Shown piece by piece: positions 6,136 to 10,829 of a stretch of DNA of 10,829 nucleotides. The stretch covers positions 1 through 10,829 of the forward strand of contig CAZIDB010000165.1 in the NCBI GenBank assembly GCA_964537965.1, given 5' to 3'. The stretch comes from SURF-24 sp964537965. GTDB taxonomy: Bacteria > Bacteroidota > Ignavibacteria > Ignavibacteriales > SURF-24. A program made the translations under genes and the position numbers. Under the pieces are notes generated by a model that was not told the origin of the DNA, ran no database searches, and saw only the letters and a list, made by a program, of their open reading frames with translations. Positions within the stretch are counted from its first letter, which is position 1. Every line of letters begins with the position of its first letter.

Positions 6136-7162
6136 TTAGAATCTTCTCAATCCTGTTTTTAATTTCATCTATATCAATTTTATGTGCGCAATCAAATGTT
6201 TTAATTGGACAAGTTTTATGTCCATGAATTCCGCAAGGCTTGCAATCAAGATCATCAAAAGAAATACTAAAACTATTTTTGTTATAGGGATAAAAACCAA
6301 ACGCCGGAATAGTCGAACAATAAATTGTTATCACAGGTATATCTGCCGCCATACCGAAATGAGTCGGAGCGCTGTCATTTGATATTAGCAACTTACAATG
6401 TTTAAGCAACTCAACTGTTCCGGGAACAGGAAACATCCCAGCAGAAGAAAAAACTCTTTTTTCAAATTTGCTTTTAATTGATTTACAGAGATCTTCGTCA
6501 GCTTTACTACCGATCAACACTACTGAATTACCAATCCGAATAATGTACTTTATTATTTCTTCGTAATACTCAATTGGATATTTTTTTGTTTCCCAGATTG
6601 CACCCGGTGCAACCGCCACCAGGTTTTTATTATCCAGAGATTCAACAAATGTTTTCACTTCAGATTTTCTTTCATCGGAAGCATTTATTTCCGGAAGTAA
6701 GTGCCAGTTATCTTCATATTTTTTCTCACCTGTCAAAGCCAAATCTCTCTGTACTTCATGTGAACTGAGCTTATATTGAAAAACGTTCTTAAATACAAAT
6801 GGAAGCGTTGAGTTGGAGAAACCATAAGTTTCTCTTATTCCCGTCCAAAGAACTATAAGACATGTTCTCAAAGAGCGGTGAGGTGAGTATAACCTTGTGT
6901 AATTTCTTCTTTTAATTTCTTTAGAAAAACTTATCAGTTTAAAAAACGACTTATGTTCCTTTCGCTTATCAAGAACAATTACTTCATTTACAACCGGGCA
7001 CGATGCAAATATTTCTTTGGAGATCGGCGTTGATATAACATCAATCGCAGATGACTGATATAATTTTTTTAATTCCTGTAAAAACGGAAGAGTTAAAACT
7101 GCATCGCCCACAAACGCAGTTTGAATAACAAGTATTTTTTCCTGTGGATTTAATATTTCCAT
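6125..7162 (-). CDS. Glycosyltransferase family 9, heptosyltransferase II-like
   Basis: A 345-residue GT9 enzyme. Characterised members (WaaC, WaaF) transfer heptose from ADP-heptose to the LPS inner core at the cytoplasmic face. The N-terminal Rossmann half contains FVGDAVLTLPF at about 17-27. The second half contains PGAIWETKKYP (186-196), VVLIGSKAD (about 214-222) and SNDSAPTHFGMA (261-272), typical of WaaF-like proteins. A cysteine cluster (Cys307, 310, 318, 325; C-x2-C-x7-C-x6-C) near the C-terminus is also seen in many heptosyltransferase II homologues. The actual sugar is uncertain, since GT9 proteins in this group need not use heptose. The ATG at 7162 overlaps the preceding acyltransferase by 13 bases and its own end overlaps the next gene by 11, so the three genes are tightly coupled. 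Confidence 0.9.
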   Translation of the reverse strand: MEILNPQEKILVIQTAFVGDAVLTLPFLQELKKLYQSSAIDVISTPISKEIFASCPVVNEVIVLDKRKEHKSFFKLISFSKEIKRRNYTRLYSPHRSLRTCLIVLWTGIRETYGFSNSTLPFVFKNVFQYKLSSHEVQRDLALTGEKKYEDNWHLLPEINASDERKSEVKTFVESLDNKNLVAVAPGAIWETKKYPIEYYEEIIKYIIRIGNSVVLIGSKADEDLCKSIKSKFEKRVFSSAGMFPVPGTVELLKHCKLLISNDSAPTHFGMAADIPVITIYCSTIPAFGFYPYNKNSFSISFDDLDCKPCGIHGHKTCPIKTFDCAHKIDIDEIKNRIEKILNGK

Positions 7163-8019
7163 ATTTTATGCATCCAGAACCATTGCTCCGGATTCTTTCT
7201 TACAACACTCTCAAGTATGTTCATATAACGTTGATTAATTTCAAGAATTTTCTCTTCATCTGTACCGGTAAGTTTATCAGGTTCAATTATTTCAGAAGTA
7301 ATGAGGTACCTATAATCCGGCTGACGAACAGCAATACAAACAGCAATTGGAGCACCAGTTTTAATAGCCATCTGTGCAGTTCCGGGATACATTGCTGTCT
7401 GTTTTCCGAAATAATTAATTCTTATTCCCTCACGCGGGCCGCGCTGATCACCAACCATTCCCACAACATTTTTATTTAACAATTCCCTGTAAACATTTTT
7501 AATTGACACACCAAGTTGTGTCACTTTGTTGCCATGGCTCTCTCTCATCATATTTATCCAGTCGTTTACGTAATTATTACGTTGGGATTTACCAACAACC
7601 CTTATTGAGACATTCATCTTCAGCGCAATACTAATGGCTCCAAGTTCCCAGTTTCCAAAATGAGCTGTTAAAAGAATGAGTCCCTTTTTCTTATTATACT
7701 TTTCAAGAATCTCATCAAGATCTGGGACTGAAGAAAGTTGTTTGGTTTGTTCATCATTCAAGTATGGAACGCAGGCAATCTCAACAAGAGTTATAATAAA
7801 GCTCTTATAACAATTCTTAGCGATTGCAATTATTTCAGCATCCGGTTTAGCGGGAAAGGCAATCTTCAGATTTTCAATTACTGTTTCCTTTCTTACAGGA
7901 AAAACATAAAAGAAAATGAAAGTAAAAAATGATGAACTTCTTCGCGCAAAATTCAATCCTAACAGATTAAAGAATTTAATCAGCAGAATGAAAAGAATAT
8001 ATTCAACCCGATTTTTCAA
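7150..8019 (-). CDS. LpxL/HtrB-type lipid A acyltransferase
   Basis: A 289-residue member of the lauroyl/myristoyl acyltransferase family, which adds secondary acyl chains to lipid A precursors at the inner membrane. An N-terminal hydrophobic anchor (about 7-40) precedes the catalytic HX4E motif, His120-Glu125 in AHFGNWE. Further motifs are KSQRN (about 144-148), the GMVGDQRGPREG region with Asp191-Gln192, and the FGKQTAMYPGTAQMAIKTGAPI region at about 204-225. The only start in this frame compatible with full length is TTG at 8019, 15 bases after the GWxTD gene stop, with AGG close upstream. No methionine codon follows until residue 136. It is in the same frame as the GWxTD gene, separated by one TAA. 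The downstream GT9 gene suggests a lipid A/core assembly cluster. Confidence 0.9.
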   Translation of the reverse strand: MKNRVEYILFILLIKFFNLLGLNFARRSSSFFTFIFFYVFPVRKETVIENLKIAFPAKPDAEIIAIAKNCYKSFIITLVEIACVPYLNDEQTKQLSSVPDLDEILEKYNKKKGLILLTAHFGNWELGAISIALKMNVSIRVVGKSQRNNYVNDWINMMRESHGNKVTQLGVSIKNVYRELLNKNVVGMVGDQRGPREGIRINYFGKQTAMYPGTAQMAIKTGAPIAVCIAVRQPDYRYLITSEIIEPDKLTGTDEEKILEINQRYMNILESVVRKNPEQWFWMHKIWKY

Positions 8020-8034
8020 GCCTGAAAAAAAACT

Positions 8035-9411
8035 TTAGTTTGTTTGAATTCTTGCCATCCAGTTATCATCACGAAGCTCACCTCGTTTTGTTGAATGGAG
8101 CAATTCATAATTAGAAAAACCTGTAACGTCACCAAAAATAAAAATAACACCGCCCTCAATCTGGTTATATTGCCAGATTTCATACGGTTTTTTATCAATA
8201 TCGCTCGGGTATCTGTCAATCTGGTCCGGTTCACCGTAAAGGACGTATATCCTACCTCTGTCTGTTCTATTGCCTGCCCTGTTTATTGTTCCATATCTGT
8301 CGTCGCTTAAACGAACCCGTTCCATGAATTCATTAAAAAATTCATTTTCCGGTGTTGATGGTTCTGTATCTCTTCTTTTCCAAAAGTTAAATAAAAATTG
8401 CCTTTTGCTTTGTACAGAATCAAGATCATTATACTGGTCAATCTCTTTTGATGAAGCTATGTATTTCCCCTTTTCATACATCTGGTCACATTCTTCTTCA
8501 CTTAGAATATTAAACTGACTGCTAAGCACATCAGTATTCATTTTGACTACCTGCTGTGTATCCTTTACACCAGGATTATATACAAAGAATTTTTTGGATG
8601 AAGTCATTCCGATATTTGAAACGCTGTCTACAAGATATAATGCAAGCGTATATGTGTCAGTAGGATATTTTGAAATGTTCACAGTCCCAACTTCAACACG
8701 TGAATTATTGCTTTGCGATATTTTTTTACTCTTGTTTAAATACTTAGTTCCTTTACTATTATAAACGATACTTTTAAGTACAAAATCTTTAGGATTAGTT
8801 TCCATCTTCAGGTTATATAATTCCGTGTAATAAAAGAGAATCGGAACTCCAACTCCGTACAGCATTGTAGGGTTAGGAATTACTTCCAATGTGTTCTTAT
8901 AAAATATTGATGTAGAATCTGCGTTATCCTGCTTTATATTACTGCAAAGCTGAATATCGCTGACAGAAATATTTTCGTTTATGTAAGGAGAAACTTTTAT
9001 GTATTCAACAATGCTTTTCATTTTTGTAGAGTCAGTTCCGTCTGAACCGGTCACAGTACATTTGTAATTTCCAATTGGAATAGGGATTCCGATTACTCCG
9101 ATTAAACTTTTTCCTGTGGTTCTGTTTGCAGTATCAGCAACCGGATTATCAATTTTCCAGATCTTATTAATAAAGATTTGCTTAGTAAGAGTGTCCTGAA
9201 TTTCAATATGAAGAACGGCAACAGATTTAAAACCCTGGTTCCCGTCAGTAACGCCAAGGTCATCCTGTCCGAATGAATAATAAAACTCAATAAAATTAGA
9301 GGTAGTATCATAACCAAATCTCGCAAAGTCAAAATCAAATTCAAGAGTTTTTTGTGGAAACGCCAGGTTTGACAGAAATACTAAGAGCAAAAAGAAAAAT
9401 GTTTTTTTCAT
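8035..9411 (-). CDS. Secreted GWxTD-family protein with altered signature (GNRTD)
   Basis: A 458-residue protein with an N-terminal signal peptide (MKKTFFFLLLVFLSNLAF, cleavage near 17-20) and a beta-rich middle (about 22-285) that looks like stacked immunoglobulin-like or carbohydrate-binding-type sheets. The C-terminal domain (about 300-450) is typical of GWxTD proteins: FNFWKRRD near 341-348, PSTPENEF at 351-358, then TDRGRIYVLYGEPDQID at 383-399 and a WQY/GGVIFIFGD stretch at 413-428. The name-giving tryptophan is Asn381 here (GNRTD at 380-384). The family occurs widely in Bacteroidetes, Chlorobi, Ignavibacteria and Acidobacteria and its biochemical role is unknown. The ATG at 9411 has no Shine-Dalgarno. 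No lipobox cysteine is visible, so it is predicted to be periplasmic or outer-membrane associated rather than a lipoprotein. The next gene is an LpxL-like acyltransferase. Confidence 0.82.
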   Translation of the reverse strand: MKKTFFFLLLVFLSNLAFPQKTLEFDFDFARFGYDTTSNFIEFYYSFGQDDLGVTDGNQGFKSVAVLHIEIQDTLTKQIFINKIWKIDNPVADTANRTTGKSLIGVIGIPIPIGNYKCTVTGSDGTDSTKMKSIVEYIKVSPYINENISVSDIQLCSNIKQDNADSTSIFYKNTLEVIPNPTMLYGVGVPILFYYTELYNLKMETNPKDFVLKSIVYNSKGTKYLNKSKKISQSNNSRVEVGTVNISKYPTDTYTLALYLVDSVSNIGMTSSKKFFVYNPGVKDTQQVVKMNTDVLSSQFNILSEEECDQMYEKGKYIASSKEIDQYNDLDSVQSKRQFLFNFWKRRDTEPSTPENEFFNEFMERVRLSDDRYGTINRAGNRTDRGRIYVLYGEPDQIDRYPSDIDKKPYEIWQYNQIEGGVIFIFGDVTGFSNYELLHSTKRGELRDDNWMARIQTN

Positions 9412-9424
9412 ATAGATATCGGTA

Positions 9425-9444
9425 AATTTTTTCGTTAAAAAATT
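9425..9444. repeat. Perfect A/T inverted repeat in leader of GWxTD gene
   Basis: AATTTTTT and AAAAAATT form an 8-base-pair perfect inverted repeat around the loop CGTT, about 15 bases before the GWxTD start. The stem has no G-C pairs, so it is a weak hairpin. It could act as a poor terminator on either strand or be a chance product of base composition. The rest of the 88-base gap (9412-9499) is AT-rich; I see only poor sigma70-like matches there (for example TTTTCA then TATATC 16 bases later on the minus strand). Confidence 0.3.
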
Positions 9445-9499
9445 ACGTCATTTAAAAATAAAAAGCGATATAATAAAAATGCACAAAATGAAAATAAGC

Positions 9500-10829
9500 T
9501 TATTTATTTTTGTTCAATAATTCTTTCAGATTTTGAATGTCTTTTAATACACTATTTTTAGCCTGCTCATCTATTATATGAGGATAATATTTCTGAAAGT
9601 TTATCAAGGCATTTTCATAATCACCTTGAATAAAAAAAGCAATCGCAAGATTTCTATAGGCATCATAAAAATCAGGTTTTAATTCCAAAACTTTGGTAAA
9701 TGCTTTTACTGCCATTTGATAATTCTTCATTTCAGAATGAGCAAGACCTATATTAAAATAAGCAAGGGTATAGTCAGGTTTCCTGTTTATTGCTCTTTGA
9801 TATGCAGCCATGGCAGAACGGTAATCTTTTTTTGCTGCAAAAGTATTTCCAATATTAATATAGACTTCATAATCATCCTTTAATGTAAGAGATTTATTAA
9901 AGTACTCAATAGCCTTGTCATAATTCTTTGCATCAAATTCAATTGTACCCAAATGGTTAAAAGCATCGTAATTACTAAAAGAGGGTTTAGGTATAATAAA
10001 AGTATATACCAGGATAAAAATGGACAATAAAATAAAAGGGTTGCGGAACTCAATTATCTTTTTTCCTTTTATAGCAGAATATAACCTTTCAACAGAATAG
10101 GCAGCCAATATTATTAAGACAGATGTAAAAGGTACCCTGTATCTTCCGTTTACAAAAAACAAAATAGAACTGATTATGAAAGAAGCAATAATCAGCAACA
10201 GCAGAGTATACTTCTTTTTATCTTTCCAAAAGAAATAGAAACTTATAATTGAGAGATATGATACCAATGAAAACGAAATTAAAGGTAGATTTAGAATTCG
10301 TGAATAATTTGCTTCATAATAATCATAATCCATCACACTGGATTGTGCATTTTCATTCGGACCTAAAAGTAAAAATAATTTTACTATATAAAGTTTAACC
10401 GCGGATAAAAAATCACTGGCAAGATATCCAAATCCTTTATCATACCAAAACGACGATACTTCAGACGGCTTTAAGTCCTTCCCTTCCATTTGTTCAGCAT
10501 ATTTTTTTCCTGTCATATCTGAATTAAAATCAAATTCATTTGGAGTACTATAGACACCTTGAGAAGCAGGATTATTCCCAATATAAAAATTAATCCCGCC
10601 ATTCGAAGTCAATAGAACAAAATCATCCGCCACAAAAAGATTATGAAAGGTAAAAGGCAGAATTGGAATTAATGTACCAAATATAAGGTAGCCAGCAAAA
10701 ATTAAAGCGGTTTTATGTTTATACCTGATTATTCTGGTCGCAAACCAAACTAAAATTAAAACTATTAATGCGATAATATTTGCCCTGATTACAATTGTAA
10801 TACCCAGGAACAATCCTGTTAAAAACCAG
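9500..10829 (-). CDS. C-terminal part of a GT39-like membrane glycosyltransferase with TPR repeats
   Basis: The frame is open to the right edge, so the N-terminus is missing and about 442 residues are visible. An apparent TTG start at 10813 is not a real start. The upper part has two membrane helices, then a large loop carrying GGINFYIGNNP (10600-10568), four more helices, and NGRYRVP (10150-10130) between two of them. This pattern resembles PMT/ArnT-type (GT39) glycosyltransferases, which use polyprenyl-phosphate sugars. The catalytic first periplasmic loop with its acidic residues is outside the window, so activity cannot be judged. The last about 150 residues hold four TPRs (about 9970-9575), each ending in a KPD- or KDD-like turn. 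By the positive-inside rule (basic WKDKKKY and KGKKIIEFR loops inside) the TPRs face the periplasm. The gene ends 88 bases before the GWxTD gene. Confidence 0.75.
   Translation of the reverse strand, partial: WFLTGLFLGITIVIRANIIALIVLILVWFATRIIRYKHKTALIFAGYLIFGTLIPILPFTFHNLFVADDFVLLTSNGGINFYIGNNPASQGVYSTPNEFDFNSDMTGKKYAEQMEGKDLKPSEVSSFWYDKGFGYLASDFLSAVKLYIVKLFLLLGPNENAQSSVMDYDYYEANYSRILNLPLISFSLVSYLSIISFYFFWKDKKKYTLLLLIIASFIISSILFFVNGRYRVPFTSVLIILAAYSVERLYSAIKGKKIIEFRNPFILLSIFILVYTFIIPKPSFSNYDAFNHLGTIEFDAKNYDKAIEYFNKSLTLKDDYEVYINIGNTFAAKKDYRSAMAAYQRAINRKPDYTLAYFNIGLAHSEMKNYQMAVKAFTKVLELKPDFYDAYRNLAIAFFIQGDYENALINFQKYYPHIIDEQAKNSVLKDIQNLKELLNKNK
9575..9970 (-). repeat. Four tandem TPR motifs
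   Basis: Four 33-34 residue helix-turn-helix units follow each other at the C-terminus of the membrane glycosyltransferase. They begin near YDAFNHLGTIEF, YEVYINIGNTFA, YTLAYFNIGLAHS and FYDAYRNLAIAF. The usual TPR positions (small residue 8, Tyr/Phe 11, Ala 20, Pro 32) are largely kept, so they probably form a protein-binding superhelix. Confidence 0.88.

Noticed and set aside
8016..8310. Overlapping short frames on both strands at the end of the GWxTD gene
   Set aside because: The real GWxTD domain runs through this region with conserved motifs. The alternative frames show no motif and would need to overlap completely.
9412..9499. Intrinsic terminator between the TPR protein and the GWxTD gene
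   Set aside because: The only inverted repeat here is an all-A/T 8-base-pair stem without G-C pairs, too weak to call as a terminator.
1..10829. Mobile elements, CRISPR arrays, tRNA/rRNA genes, phage or defence genes
   Set aside because: No transposase, integrase, direct-repeat arrays, tRNA cloverleaf or defence-type domain was recognised. The window is filled almost entirely by housekeeping and envelope genes on one strand.

Overview
The window is AT-rich and every gene I can support lies on the minus strand, so the biological reading order runs from the right edge (10829) to the left edge (1). It looks like a chromosomal piece from the Bacteroidetes/Chlorobi/Ignavibacteria group. Three things point there: a GWxTD-type C-terminal domain protein, a GT39-like membrane glycosyltransferase with C-terminal TPRs, and the order M23 peptidase, bactofilin, AtpZ, subunit I, atpB-E-F-H-A. 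Ignavibacteria or a close relative is my best guess. This is inference from gene content, because no marker RNA is present. Shine-Dalgarno sequences are visible before some genes (bactofilin, atpE, atpF, atpA) and missing at most overlapping junctions.

Right part (10829-8035): the C-terminal part of a polytopic membrane protein resembling GT39/PMT glycosyltransferases, ending in four TPRs. After an 88-base AT-rich gap comes a secreted GWxTD-family protein whose signature tryptophan is replaced by asparagine.

Middle (8019-5497): a tightly packed envelope/tRNA cluster. It holds an LpxL/HtrB-type lipid A acyltransferase (TTG start), a family 9 glycosyltransferase like heptosyltransferase II, and a TsaC/Sua5-type threonylcarbamoyl-AMP synthase. 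The last two junctions overlap by 13 and 11 bases.

Left part (5436-1): a membrane-anchored M23 peptidase with all metal and catalytic residues, then a bactofilin, then the F1Fo ATP synthase genes. These are atpZ, a four-helix subunit I, atpB (a), atpE (c), atpF (b), atpH (delta) and atpA (alpha, cut by the window edge). The M23 stop codon is part of the bactofilin ribosome binding site. The bactofilin stop touches the atpZ start. atpZ and subunit I overlap by GTGA. Cell-wall shaping genes and the ATP synthase are therefore probably on one transcript. atpG, atpD and atpC are not in the window.

No RNA genes, CRISPR arrays, insertion sequences or long repeats were found, and no gap between genes exceeds 90 bases. 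The most interesting points are the bactofilin/M23-ATP synthase coupling, a dnaX-type slippery heptamer exactly at the atpZ stop codon, and the GWxTD protein sitting in an outer-membrane lipid cluster.
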